Assembly: GCF_016907355.1 (NCBI RefSeq)
Contig: NZ_JAFBBW010000001.1
Location: 62,001-126,000 of the forward strand
Direction of reading: 5' to 3'
DNA: 64,000 nt
DNA from: Agromyces aurantiacus
GTDB taxonomy: Bacteria > Actinomycetota > Actinomycetes > Actinomycetales > Microbacteriaceae
Shown here piece by piece: positions 42,115 to 51,036 of the stretch; position 1 is the stretch's first letter; every line of letters begins with the position of its first letter. The position numbers and the translations under genes were made by a program. The notes beneath the pieces were generated by a model that worked only from the letters and a program-made list of their open reading frames with translations, had not been told where the DNA came from and did not search any database.

Positions 42115-43644
42115 TCAGCGCGGACCGTGGCTCACGAGCGTCCCGGCGGGCGGGAGCTCGCCGTCGAACTGCGCGGGCACGGTCGCGAGCGTGAAGCCGC
42201 GGGCACGCAGTCCGTCGACCACGGCGGGCACTGCCTCGACCGTCGGCTCGTGCGTGTCGTGCATGAGCACGACGCTGCCCGGGCGGCTCTCGCCGACGGC
42301 GCGCTGGACGACCGTGTCGACGCCCGGCTCCTCCCAGTCGCGCGTGTCGACGTCCCAGACGACCACGGGCAGGCCCACCAGCTTCCTGACCCGCTCATCG
42401 GACGCACCGTACGGCGGGCGCAGGCTCGTCGCCGGGGCGCCCGTCGCGGCGTCGATCGCCGCCTGCGTCCGCGACACCTCGCGGCGCACCTGGTCGTCGG
42501 GCAGCTTCGTGAGGTCGGCGTGGCGCCACGTGTGGTCGCCGATGGCGTGCCCCGAGTCGACGATCCGCCGCGCCACGTCGGGCGAGGAGTTCACGGCCGG
42601 TCCCAGGACGTAGAACGTCGCCGGCGCGCGTTCCCGGTCGAGCACATCGAGCAGGCCGGGGGTGAGCGAGGACGGGCCGTCGTCGAACGAGATCGACACG
42701 CAGGCGACGAGCGTGCAGTCCACCGGGTCCGCTCCGGCGGGAGACGCACCCGGGTCGTAGGGCGCTCCTCCGGCCGCGACCTCGATGGCTCTGCGCCCCT
42801 CCTCGGAGAGCAGGGGGTCGAGCAGTCGCTGCGGCACGTGGACGGAGACCGGCACCTCGCCGGCGACGGGCACCGTGACGACGACGCCGGACGGCGTCAC
42901 GGCGCTGTCGGCGAGCACGGCGTGCACGGCGCCCGCATCCGCGCCGGCGAACGGGTCCACTCCTGGCGCGATCCGCCCCGACGCGCGCAGTCCCTCCGCG
43001 ACGAGCGCCAGCACGCGCGCCTCCTGCCCCGTCGCGTAGAGGGCCGAGCCGTCGAACACGGCACCCGTCGCGGCATCCGAGTACCAGGTCTCGCGCGAGA
43101 TCGACGTCGCGACGCCGGCCTCGCGCCGCGTCACCACCACGCGCTCGCCCACGAGCGGCCCGGCGGTCGTCACGACCGCGCAGTCGACGGTGAGGCTCGC
43201 GGGCGGCACCGACAGCAGGCTGCCGCCCCAGCACGGCCCGCCGACCCCGCCGGCGACGAGGTCGACACCGGGTCGCCATGCGGCGCCGTGCTCGTCGGCG
43301 TACGACCGCACGGCCTCGGCGACCCGCGACGAGAGCGCGTCGCCGAACTCGGTCGCGCCGGGCGGCGTCGCCCACCTCGCGGAGACCGCGAACGCGTCGG
43401 TGCGCATCGCGGCGAGTCGCGGGACGAGCCCGGCCGTGCGGTCCGGGCCGAGATGCGGCGGCCCGGCCACAACGACGGGGGTCGCGAGCGCGGGCACAGG
43501 TCGGGCCCGCGAGGCGGACGGCGTCGCCGTGCCCGGGACCGGTGCCTCCGGTCCGGCCGTGCACGCCGCCGTGCCGAGCGCAGCCGCGACCGCGACGGGC
43601 ACCAGCCAGCGCACCCGTCGGCGCCCTCCCCGCGCCGGTCGCAT
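42115..43644 (-). CDS. Exported polysaccharide deacetylase lipoprotein
   Basis: The 509-residue protein has a signal peptide ending in an AAC lipobox and an unassigned domain of about 250 residues. A NodB-type deacetylase domain follows: SISFDDGPSSLTPGLLDVL, SGHAIGDHTWRHADLTKL, LRPPYGASDERVRKL and VLMHDTHEPT. The metal-binding Asp-His-His set is present. It probably removes acetyl groups from peptidoglycan or another wall glycan. The N-terminal domain may position the enzyme on the wall, as in two-domain actinobacterial relatives. Confidence 0.87.
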   Translation of the reverse strand: MRPARGGRRRVRWLVPVAVAAALGTAACTAGPEAPVPGTATPSASRARPVPALATPVVVAGPPHLGPDRTAGLVPRLAAMRTDAFAVSARWATPPGATEFGDALSSRVAEAVRSYADEHGAAWRPGVDLVAGGVGGPCWGGSLLSVPPASLTVDCAVVTTAGPLVGERVVVTRREAGVATSISRETWYSDAATGAVFDGSALYATGQEARVLALVAEGLRASGRIAPGVDPFAGADAGAVHAVLADSAVTPSGVVVTVPVAGEVPVSVHVPQRLLDPLLSEEGRRAIEVAAGGAPYDPGASPAGADPVDCTLVACVSISFDDGPSSLTPGLLDVLDRERAPATFYVLGPAVNSSPDVARRIVDSGHAIGDHTWRHADLTKLPDDQVRREVSRTQAAIDAATGAPATSLRPPYGASDERVRKLVGLPVVVWDVDTRDWEEPGVDTVVQRAVGESRPGSVVLMHDTHEPTVEAVPAVVDGLRARGFTLATVPAQFDGELPPAGTLVSHGPR

Positions 43645-43697
43645 GCGAACACCGTAGCCAGTCCCCCTGACCGCCCGGTGGACGCGGGCCGGCCGCG

Positions 43698-44990
43698 TCA
43701 GGACGACGCGATCGGTCCGCCCGCGGCACGCGCGTCGCGGGCCCGGCGTTCGAGCAGCCCTCGCTCGCGCGCGTTCGCCGCCATGCCCGCCGCCCGACCG
43801 AACTCGGCCGCGGCTTCGTCCCACCGTCCGAGTTGCGCGTAGAGGTCGCCTCGCACGCTCGGCACGAGGTGGTACCCACGCATCGCGGGAAGGTCGGAGA
43901 CCTGGTCGAGCAGCGCCAGGCCCGCCTCCGGACCCCGCGCACGGCCGAGGGCGACCGCGCGATTGAGCTCGACGACGGGCGAGCCCGTGCGGCGGGCGAG
44001 CCGCTCGTAGAGCGAGGCGATCCGCTCCCAGTCGGTGTCGTCGACCGAGGCGGCACGTGCGTGCTCGGCGGCGAGGGAGGCCTGCAGCACGTAGGGTCCC
44101 GGTTCGGCGGCCGGCCCGGCGTGCGCGACGAGCGCGACGGCACGATCGAGCAGGTCCACGCCTCGGCGGATGCGCGAGGCATCCCATCGTCGCCGGTCCT
44201 GCGCGTCGAGCAGGATGGGCTCGCCCTCGGCGTCGGCGCGCGCGGCGAGCCGCGAGGACTGGAGCTCCATGAGGGCCGAGAGCCCGAGCACCTCGGGATC
44301 CTCGGGGACCAGGGCCGTGAGGATGCGCCCGAGGCGCACGGCCTCGTCGCAGAGCGCCGGTCGCATCCAGTCCTCGCCCTCGGTCGCCGAGTACCCCTCG
44401 TTGAACACGAGGTAGACGACGCCGAGCACCGTGCCGAGCCGTTCGGCGCGCTCGGCGGCGGCCGGCTCCTCGATGGCGGCACCCACCTCGGCGAGCGTCC
44501 GCTTGGCCCGGGAGATCCGCTGGGCCACGGTCGCCTCGGGAGCGAGGTGCGCCCGGGCGATCTCCCGCGTGGAGAGCCCCGCGACGAGCCGCAGCGTGAG
44601 CGTGGTCTGCGCCTCCGCGGTGAGCGCGGGGTGGCAGCAGATGAACATCAGGCGCAGCACGTCGTCCTCGACGTGGTCGATCCCGGCCGAGGGGTCCTCG
44701 TCGACGACCTCGGCGAGGTCGTGCGCCAGCTCGGCGGCCGCCCGGTCGTGACGGGCACGGGCGCGGAGCACGTCGATCGCCCGGCGCTTCGCGGTGGTCA
44801 TCAGCCACGCGCCCGGATTCGCGGGGATCCCGGCGACGGGCCACGCGGCCAGCGCCGCCACCACGGCGTCCTGCGCGACGTCCTCCGCGAGCCCGACGTC
44901 GCGGAGCATGCGCACGAGGGCGGCGATCAGCCGGGTCGACTCCAGCCGCCACACCGCCTCGATCGCGGCACGCGTGGCCTGTTCCACCAT
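43698..44990 (-). CDS. ECF-type sigma factor with DUF6596/TPR-like C-terminal domain
   Basis: The 430-residue protein begins with a sigma-70 region 2 (LVRMLRDVGLAEDVAQDAVVAALAAWP and NPGAWLMTTAKRRAIDVLR) and region 4 (LRLVAGLSTREIARAHLAPEATVAQRISRAKRTL). A helical repeat domain of more than 200 residues follows. Members of this ECF group usually sit beside YCII/DGPF-domain genes and respond to unknown stress. The YCII gene directly upstream fits this. Confidence 0.9.
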   Translation of the reverse strand: MVEQATRAAIEAVWRLESTRLIAALVRMLRDVGLAEDVAQDAVVAALAAWPVAGIPANPGAWLMTTAKRRAIDVLRARARHDRAAAELAHDLAEVVDEDPSAGIDHVEDDVLRLMFICCHPALTAEAQTTLTLRLVAGLSTREIARAHLAPEATVAQRISRAKRTLAEVGAAIEEPAAAERAERLGTVLGVVYLVFNEGYSATEGEDWMRPALCDEAVRLGRILTALVPEDPEVLGLSALMELQSSRLAARADAEGEPILLDAQDRRRWDASRIRRGVDLLDRAVALVAHAGPAAEPGPYVLQASLAAEHARAASVDDTDWERIASLYERLARRTGSPVVELNRAVALGRARGPEAGLALLDQVSDLPAMRGYHLVPSVRGDLYAQLGRWDEAAAEFGRAAGMAANARERGLLERRARDARAAGGPIASS

Positions 44991-45034
44991 GGGTGGATGA
45001 GACCACGCGCGCCGCGTCGGCGCAACCGCCGAGG

Positions 45035-45391
45035 TCAGAAGTCCGCGATCTGGCGGATCTCGACGGTGCCCCGCCATTCGGGGATGTGCTCGAGGTGCAG
45101 CTGCACGAGCCGGCGGCCGAGCTCGACCGCCTCCTCACGCGAGCGCACGTCGACGACAGCGTAGCCGCCGACCAGTTCCTTGGCCTCCGCGAACGGTCCG
45201 TCGATCGCCTTGACGCGCCCGTCGGCGGCCGAGACGATCGCGCCGGCGGCGCTGGGCAGCAGCCCCCGGCTCTCGACGAGGGTGCCGTTCAGGCGCCCCT
45301 CCTGGTCGTACGCCGCCATCGCCTCGTAGAGCGCGCCGGGGATCTCCCACGGCGGGTTCTCGTCCGTCTGCACCATGCACAGGAAACGCAT
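45035..45391 (-). CDS. YCII/DGPF-domain protein, partner of the ECF sigma factor
   Basis: The 118-residue protein has the YCII pattern MRFLCMVQTDENPPWEIP, GTLVESRGLLPS and the DGPFAEAKELVGGYAVVDV motif. Such proteins are small dimeric barrels, often encoded just before sigma factors of this group. The ATG at 45391 was chosen because homology begins there; a GTG lies three codons upstream. It is 44 bases from the sigma factor gene and probably co-transcribed with it. Confidence 0.87.
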   Translation of the reverse strand: MRFLCMVQTDENPPWEIPGALYEAMAAYDQEGRLNGTLVESRGLLPSAAGAIVSAADGRVKAIDGPFAEAKELVGGYAVVDVRSREEAVELGRRLVQLHLEHIPEWRGTVEIRQIADF

Positions 45392-45466
45392 CGTGTCCAC
45401 CTTCCGATCGGTTGTGCGGCACGCCCCGTCGGCGTGCCCTCACCATAGCGACGCCCGCGTCCGCCG

Positions 45467-45511
45467 GTTCTCGACATCACGCCCGGGATTTCCGCGGTCC
45501 ATGTCGAGAAC
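45467..45511. promoter_or_regulatory. Inverted repeat GTTCTCGACAT/ATGTCGAGAAC between divergent genes
   Basis: Perfect 11-base arms (45467-45477 and 45501-45511) flank 23 bases that include CCCGGG and CCGCGG. It lies between the divergent YCII and DUF998-like genes, so an operator is more likely than a terminator. The binding protein is unknown. Confidence 0.55.
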
Positions 45512-45585
45512 GGGGTCCGCCGGGCGTCGCACCAGTGAGGCGTCGATCGACCGGATCGACGCGACGGATCGGAAGGACACACGTC

Positions 45586-46284
45586 ATGGACACCACCAGC
45601 ACTCACCGGATCGGCGCGCGCGCCGGCACCGCACCGGAGGCGAGCACGGTCGACGCCCGTGCACGCGCGCTCGTGGGAGCGGGCATCGTCGCCGGGCCGC
45701 TCTTCGTCGTCGTCGCCGTCGTGCAGACGGCGACGCGAGAGGGGTTCGACCTGGCGAGGCATCCGATCAGCCTGCTGGCCCTCGGCCACGGGGGCTGGGT
45801 GCAGATCGCGAACTTCATCGTCGCGGGCGCCCTCATGCTCGCGTTCGCGGTGGGAACCCGGCTGAGCCTCCGCACCGGCCCGGGCCGGCGGTGGGCGCCG
45901 ATCCTGTTCGGCGTCTACGGCGTCGGACTCGTCGTGGGGGGCGCGTTCACGGCGCAACCCGCGCTGGGGTTCCCGTCGGGTGCGCCCGAGGGCTACCCGG
46001 CGCACCTCGAGTTCCACAGCATCGTGCACGGGTTCGCGGCGCCGTTGTCGTTCCTGGCGGTCGTCGCGGCGATGTTCGTGGTGGGCCGACGCCTGGCGTG
46101 GGAGGGGCACCGCGCCGCGGCGGCATGGTCGTCCGCGGCGGGCGTCGCCTGCGCCCTGCTCGTGGTGCCGGTCGGTCCGGGGTCGAGCGTGCGGCTGTTC
46201 GTCGGCGTCGCCGTCGCATTCGCGTGGATCTCGGCGTACGGCGTGCACCTGCTCCGCCGGCCGGCACCGGCGTTGCGCGCGTAG
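45586..46284 (+). CDS. DUF998-like membrane protein
   Basis: The 232-residue protein has six hydrophobic spans and the pattern GIVAGPLFVVVAVVQTATREGFDLARHPISLLALGHGGWVQIANF. This matches the DUF998 family of actinobacterial membrane proteins. The ATG at 45586 is favoured by the GGAAGGA site shortly before it. No function is known for the family. Confidence 0.7.
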   Translation: MDTTSTHRIGARAGTAPEASTVDARARALVGAGIVAGPLFVVVAVVQTATREGFDLARHPISLLALGHGGWVQIANFIVAGALMLAFAVGTRLSLRTGPGRRWAPILFGVYGVGLVVGGAFTAQPALGFPSGAPEGYPAHLEFHSIVHGFAAPLSFLAVVAAMFVVGRRLAWEGHRAAAAWSSAAGVACALLVVPVGPGSSVRLFVGVAVAFAWISAYGVHLLRRPAPALRA

Positions 46285-46383
46285 GCCCGCGCACGGCCGA
46301 TGGCGCGGCATCCGGACGAGGACCGTCGTCCGGATGGCGCGTCGGCCGCGCCGCGCGCGATCGCAGCATGCGCGCGCGAATCG

Positions 46384-46397
46384 TTGCGTGCACGCAA
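46384..46397. promoter_or_regulatory. Perfect 14-bp palindrome TTGCGTGCACGCAA
   Basis: The palindrome lies in the 234-base gap before the DUF6421-like gene, 122 bp from its ATG. It has the size and symmetry of a LacI/ROK-type operator. The rest of the gap shows no other clear signal. Confidence 0.5.
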
Positions 46398-46518
46398 GAA
46401 TCCCGCGTCGGACCGCAATCAATCGCGGAGGTCGCGCACGTAGCCTTGAGAGGCGCGCGGGAATCCCACCGCGCCATCCGCTGCCGCACGGCGCCGAATC
46501 CCGAGAACGGAGGTTCCG

Positions 46519-47982
46519 ATGTCACAGACCACTCTGAATGCAATCGTTGGCGAACCCGAGGTTCTCGAGGACGAGGCCGGCATCTCGATCACCCCCGAGC
46601 TCATCGCGCTCGCCGCCGGCGTCGAGGCCGACCCGGCGTGGCTCCGCCTCAAGGAGTCCGCGACCAGGCTCCAGGCGCTGCAGGTGAAGGACGGCTCGGT
46701 CCCCGAGGAGGGCGACCGGCCCGAGGCATCCGCGCTCGTCGACGCCATCGTCGAGTCGGTCGCCGCGCTCGCGCCGCGCTTCCCGCACGAGGCCGCGTAC
46801 CTCGAGGCGCTGCAGGCCGACTTCCGCCGCTGGCAGGCCGAGGGCCTCGGCGTGCCCGACTTCCTCGACTCGCTCGTGGAGTTCCAGCCGCAGCAGCACC
46901 GCGTCGACGGCATCCGCCACCTCGTGGTGTTCCCGATGTACACGCAGAACGGCTCGTCGGACCGCCACGTCGAGGCGCTCGTCGTCGAGACGATCTGGCC
47001 CGAGTTCATCGCGCACCTCGAAGCGGGCGACTACGGCAACAAGCTCTTCGTGAGCCTGCGCCTGGTCGACTTCACGCCCGGGTACGACACCAACTCGGCG
47101 GTGCTCTTCCCCGAGACGGTCGCGATGCGCGAGATCCCGCCCTTCACGTGGGGCGCGATCTTCCAGGACCGCGAGGCCGCACGGTACCGCCGGGTCGTGC
47201 GCGCGGCATCCGAGATCACCAAGCTCGATCTGCCGGATGACGCGGCGTCGCTGCTGGAGGACCAGGAGCTCGCCGAGCGCACGTTCGTGATGTGGGACAT
47301 CATCCACGACCGCACGCACATGCGCGGCGACCTGCCGTTCGACCCGTTCATGATCAAGCAGCGGATGCCGTACTTCCTCTACTCGCTCGAGGAGCTGCGG
47401 TGCGACCTCACCGCGTTCCGCGAGTCGGTGAAGATCGAGCGCAGCCTGCGGGCGCGCGTCGAGGCCGGCGAGGAGCTCGACGCAGTCGACGGGCAGCTGC
47501 TCGAGCACGCCAAGCTCGTGCAGTACGCGGTGATCTTCGACCGGATCTTCCGGTTCGCGATCACGGGGTCGCGCGTGCGCAACTACGACGGCGTCGGCGG
47601 GCAGCTGCTGTTCGCGTGGCTGCACCAGAAGCACGTGCTCGACTGGACCGACGTGTCGCTCAGCTTCGACTGGAACGCCGTGCCCGACGCGGTCGTCGAG
47701 CTCGGCGACGCGATCGACGAGCTGTACTGGAAGTCGATCGACCGCCCGAAGACGGTGCACTGGCTCGCCGCGTACGACCTCGTCCGCTCCGTGCTCACGC
47801 CGAACCCGGCGTCGGTGTGGGCCGAGGGCCTGCCCCGCGAGGTGCTCGCGGGCCCGCCCAAGGGCTACACCGACCTCGTGATGGACGACGAGTTCCCGCT
47901 CTCGATGTTCTACGAGGCGCTCGACAAGAAGATGAAGCCGGTCATCGAGTCGACGGTCGGCATCACCGCCACCGACGCCTGA
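46519..47982 (+). CDS. DUF6421-like protein of unknown function
   Basis: The 487-residue protein is soluble and acidic with many conserved-looking aromatic segments (HLVVFPMYTQNGSSDRHVEALVVETIWPEF, then FVMWDIIHDRTHMRGDLPFDPFMIKQRMPYFLYSLEELRCDL). I associate it with the DUF6421 family, with moderate certainty. The HDRTHMRGD stretch could bind a metal. A GGAGG site precedes the ATG. It is followed by an SDR gene on the same strand, which suggests a two-gene operon. Confidence 0.65.
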   Translation: MSQTTLNAIVGEPEVLEDEAGISITPELIALAAGVEADPAWLRLKESATRLQALQVKDGSVPEEGDRPEASALVDAIVESVAALAPRFPHEAAYLEALQADFRRWQAEGLGVPDFLDSLVEFQPQQHRVDGIRHLVVFPMYTQNGSSDRHVEALVVETIWPEFIAHLEAGDYGNKLFVSLRLVDFTPGYDTNSAVLFPETVAMREIPPFTWGAIFQDREAARYRRVVRAASEITKLDLPDDAASLLEDQELAERTFVMWDIIHDRTHMRGDLPFDPFMIKQRMPYFLYSLEELRCDLTAFRESVKIERSLRARVEAGEELDAVDGQLLEHAKLVQYAVIFDRIFRFAITGSRVRNYDGVGGQLLFAWLHQKHVLDWTDVSLSFDWNAVPDAVVELGDAIDELYWKSIDRPKTVHWLAAYDLVRSVLTPNPASVWAEGLPREVLAGPPKGYTDLVMDDEFPLSMFYEALDKKMKPVIESTVGITATDA

Positions 47983-48089
47983 CGTCTCGACACGCCCCCG
48001 AGCGGCCTGCTCGGCCGCCGGCATCCGAGCCGGTGGCCGAGCAGCGCGCGGAGCGTGCTCCCCGAGACCCCATGAGAGGATTCCCTACC

Positions 48090-48749
48090 GTGACTGAGCT
48101 GCAGGACCGGGTCGTCGTGATCGCCGGCGCGACCAGCGCCTCGGGCCGCGCCGTCGCGCGCGCGCTCGTCGACGCGGGCGCCCGCGTGGTCGCCGTGGGC
48201 AGCCACCAGGGCCGCCTCGACGAGCTCGAGGTCGAGATCCCTGGCCTGGTCGGCGAGCGCGCCGACCTCACCGACGGCGATGACGTGCTCGAGCTCGCGA
48301 TGCGCGTGCACGCGAAGGTGGGCGACGTCGACGGTGTCGTGCATCTGGTCGGCGGCTGGCGCGGCGGCGGCGGGATCCCCGGCCAGACCGAGGAGGACTA
48401 CCGCGTCCTCGAGCGCTCCCTCACCGCGCTGCGCTACGTCAGCCGCGTCTTCTGGGACGACCTGGTCGGCTCCGACGCCGGACGCATCGCGATCGTCTCC
48501 TCGACCACCGTCGAGAAGCCGACCGCGGGCGGAGCGAACTACACCGCGATCAAGGCCGCGAGCGAGTCGTGGATGCGCTCGCTCGCCGACGGCTTCGCGA
48601 AGGCCGACTCCCGCGGTGCCGCGGTGACGTTCCGCGTGAAGGCCCTCGCGGGGCTCGAGCAGCGCCTCGCCGAGGAGGTCGTCGCGCTGTGGTCGGCCGA
48701 CGCCGCGGCATCCGAGCTCAACGGACGCGTGACGACGCTCGCCGGCTGA
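48090..48749 (+). CDS. Short-chain dehydrogenase/reductase, atypical
   Basis: The 219-residue SDR has a cofactor segment VVVIAGATSASGRAVARALVDAG (TSASG rather than the more usual GGxxGxG), the VHLVGGW segment at the NNAG position, serines in IVSSTTVEKP and YTAIKAASESW. The Tyr-x-x-x-Lys pair is therefore kept. A GTG at 48090 is preferred, because AGAGGA lies 9 bases before it; an ATG at 48072 is possible. It probably works with the DUF6421-like protein encoded 107 bases upstream. Confidence 0.8.
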   Translation: MTELQDRVVVIAGATSASGRAVARALVDAGARVVAVGSHQGRLDELEVEIPGLVGERADLTDGDDVLELAMRVHAKVGDVDGVVHLVGGWRGGGGIPGQTEEDYRVLERSLTALRYVSRVFWDDLVGSDAGRIAIVSSTTVEKPTAGGANYTAIKAASESWMRSLADGFAKADSRGAAVTFRVKALAGLEQRLAEEVVALWSADAAASELNGRVTTLAG

Positions 48750-48783
48750 TCGCCGGGTAGCCGAGCACCGCCACCCGGTCAAT

Positions 48784-48805
48784 CCCCTCGCCAGCGCGCG
48801 AGGGG
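48784..48805. terminator. Weak hairpin after the SDR gene
   Basis: CCCCTCG (48784-48790) pairs with CGAGGGG (48799-48805) around an 8-base loop in the 136-base gap. The short stem makes this a tentative call. Confidence 0.35.
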
Positions 48806-48885
48806 CGTGCCTACGGTGGGGCCGACGCCGGACGCGGTCCGCCTCGTCGCATCGACGGGCGCACCGCCCGGGCGGAGGCGGTGAC

Positions 48886-51036
48886 ATGACCGGTTGGAAC
48901 ACGGACGCACTCGCGGGCACGGCCGGAGCCGGCGCCGTGACGATTGTCGAAGGCACGTCGTTCTGCGTCTCGGGGCCGAACGGCGACATGGCGCCCGAGC
49001 TTCCGCACGGGGCGTTCCACCGGGACACGCGCGTGGTGTCGCGGCTCTCGCTGCTGGTCGACGGCTCGCCCGTCGAGCCGCTCTCGTCGATGAGCCCGCA
49101 CCCCGACCGGGTCGTCCTCATCGGCCGGGCCGGGCACATCCCCGGACGCGCCGACACCCCGCTCATCGTCGAGCGCGATCGCCGGGTCGGGCACGGGCTG
49201 CGCGAGCGCATCACGCTGCGCAGCTACTCCCGCGAGTCGATGGTGGTGCGCGTCGAGATCGTGCTCGAGGCCGACTTCGCCGACATCTTCGAGGTCAAGG
49301 AGGGCCGCGCTGCGCGACGTCCGGGCCGCATGCGCGAGGCGGGCCCGCACCGCTACCGGATCGCGTCACCCGTCGGCGAGCACCCCGGCCTCGCCGTGAG
49401 CGCCGAGGGCGCCGAGGTCTCGGACGGTCGGATGCGCTTCGACGTGGTGCTCGACCCGCGCGGCACCTGGTCGCGGCGGATCGTCGTCGCGCCGGAGGGC
49501 GACGACCTCGCCGCCACGGTCGGACCCGACGCCGAGGCGGCGTCCGCGGAGGAGCCGACGCGGCGCTTCCTCGCCTGGCAGTCGGCAGCACCGACCTCGT
49601 CGATGCAGGACGACGCGATGGAGCGCGTCATCCGCCGGAGCCAGCTCGACCTCGGCTCCCTGCGGATCTTCGACCCGCGACATCCGGACCGTCCCGTCGT
49701 GGCGGCCGGAGTGCCCTGGTTCATGGCCCTGTTCGGCCGCGACTCGCTCCTGACCTCGTGGATGGCGCTGCCGCTGGACCCGTCGCTCGCGCTCGGCACC
49801 CTGCAGACCCTCGCAGCGTTGCAGGGGTCGCGCGAGGTCGCGTCGTCCGAGGAGCAGCCGGGCCGCATCCTGCACGAGGTGCGGCTCGGCGCCACCACGA
49901 ACCTCGCGCTCGGCGGCGGGTCGGTGTACTACGGCACGGCCGACGCGACCCCGCTCTACGTCGTCGTGCTGGGCGAACTCGCGCGCTGGGGAGGGCTGCC
50001 CGACGAGTCGGACGACCTGCTGCTGGCCGCCGATCGCGCGCTCGAGTGGGTCGACCGCGACGGCGACCGCGACGGCGACGGCTTCGTCGAGTACGCACGC
50101 CTCAACGAGCACGGCCTGCTCAACCAGGGCTGGAAGGACTCCTGGGACGGCATCAACTTCGCCGACGGCACGCTCGCCCAGCCGCCGATCGCCCTCTGCG
50201 AGGTGCAGGGCTACGTCTACGCCGCGTTCATCGCACGTGGAACCCTCGCCGCCATGCGCGGCGACGATGCCGGGGCCCGGCACTGGGCGGACCGTGCCGC
50301 CGCGCTCAAGCTCGCGTTCAACGAGCGGTTCTGGCTGCCCGAGCGGGGGTACTTCGCGGTGGCGCTGGATCGCGACAAGCGTCCGGTCGACGCGTGCGCG
50401 TCGAACATGGGCCACTGCCTGTGGAGCGGCATCGTCGACGACGACAAGGCACCGGCGGTCGCCGAGCGCCTGCTCTCGCCCGAGATGTTCACCGGATGGG
50501 GCGTTCGCACGCTCGGCTCCGACATGGGCGCGTACAACCCCGCGAGCTACCACAACGGCTCGGTGTGGCCCCACGACAACGCCGTCATCGCCGCGGGCCT
50601 CATGCGCTACGGCTTCGTGGAGGAGGCGAACCGGATCGTCGCGGGCCTCTTCGACGCCGCGAGCCACTCCGGCGGCCGCCTGCCCGAGCTCTTCTGCGGG
50701 TTCGACCGCGAGCACTACCCGGAGCCCGTCTCCTACCCGGCGTCGTGCTCGCCCCAGGCCTGGGCGGCCGCGACGCCGCTCTCGCTCCTGCGCACGACCC
50801 TGCGATTCGACCCGTCGGTGCCCACCGGCGAGGTCTGGGTCGCGCCGACCTCCGTGGCGGACTTCGGCGACATCCACCTCCGCAACGTTCCGTTCGCCGG
50901 CAAGCGCATCTCGGTCGACACCTCGCGGAACGGCACCTCCGTGCGGGGCCTCCCGCCGGGGATCACCCTGCGGCACGAGCCCAGCCCGCTCGCCGTCGTT
51001 CCCGTCACCGTTCCCACCCGAAGGGACACCCCATGA
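48886..51036 (+). CDS. Amylo-alpha-1,6-glucosidase-like glycogen-debranching enzyme
   Basis: The 716-residue protein has an N-terminal beta domain (SFCVSGPNGDMAPELPHGAFHRDTRVVSRLSLLVDG) of the GDE N-terminal type. A GH63/GH15-like alpha/alpha barrel follows, with GVPWFMALFGRDSLLTSW, NQGWKDSWDGINFADG and YHNGSVWPHDNAVIAAGLMRYG; these hold the probable acidic catalytic residues. It should trim alpha-glucosides. Its stop overlaps the glycosyltransferase start by four bases, hinting at shared glycogen, trehalose or stress-sugar metabolism. Confidence 0.85.
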   Translation: MTGWNTDALAGTAGAGAVTIVEGTSFCVSGPNGDMAPELPHGAFHRDTRVVSRLSLLVDGSPVEPLSSMSPHPDRVVLIGRAGHIPGRADTPLIVERDRRVGHGLRERITLRSYSRESMVVRVEIVLEADFADIFEVKEGRAARRPGRMREAGPHRYRIASPVGEHPGLAVSAEGAEVSDGRMRFDVVLDPRGTWSRRIVVAPEGDDLAATVGPDAEAASAEEPTRRFLAWQSAAPTSSMQDDAMERVIRRSQLDLGSLRIFDPRHPDRPVVAAGVPWFMALFGRDSLLTSWMALPLDPSLALGTLQTLAALQGSREVASSEEQPGRILHEVRLGATTNLALGGGSVYYGTADATPLYVVVLGELARWGGLPDESDDLLLAADRALEWVDRDGDRDGDGFVEYARLNEHGLLNQGWKDSWDGINFADGTLAQPPIALCEVQGYVYAAFIARGTLAAMRGDDAGARHWADRAAALKLAFNERFWLPERGYFAVALDRDKRPVDACASNMGHCLWSGIVDDDKAPAVAERLLSPEMFTGWGVRTLGSDMGAYNPASYHNGSVWPHDNAVIAAGLMRYGFVEEANRIVAGLFDAASHSGGRLPELFCGFDREHYPEPVSYPASCSPQAWAAATPLSLLRTTLRFDPSVPTGEVWVAPTSVADFGDIHLRNVPFAGKRISVDTSRNGTSVRGLPPGITLRHEPSPLAVVPVTVPTRRDTP

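Noticed and set aside
42115..45138. Apparent 1007-codon fusion of a sigma-factor region with the polysaccharide deacetylase
   Set aside because: The upstream half is a shadow of the ECF sigma gene in another frame. The deacetylase has its own signal peptide and start at 43644.
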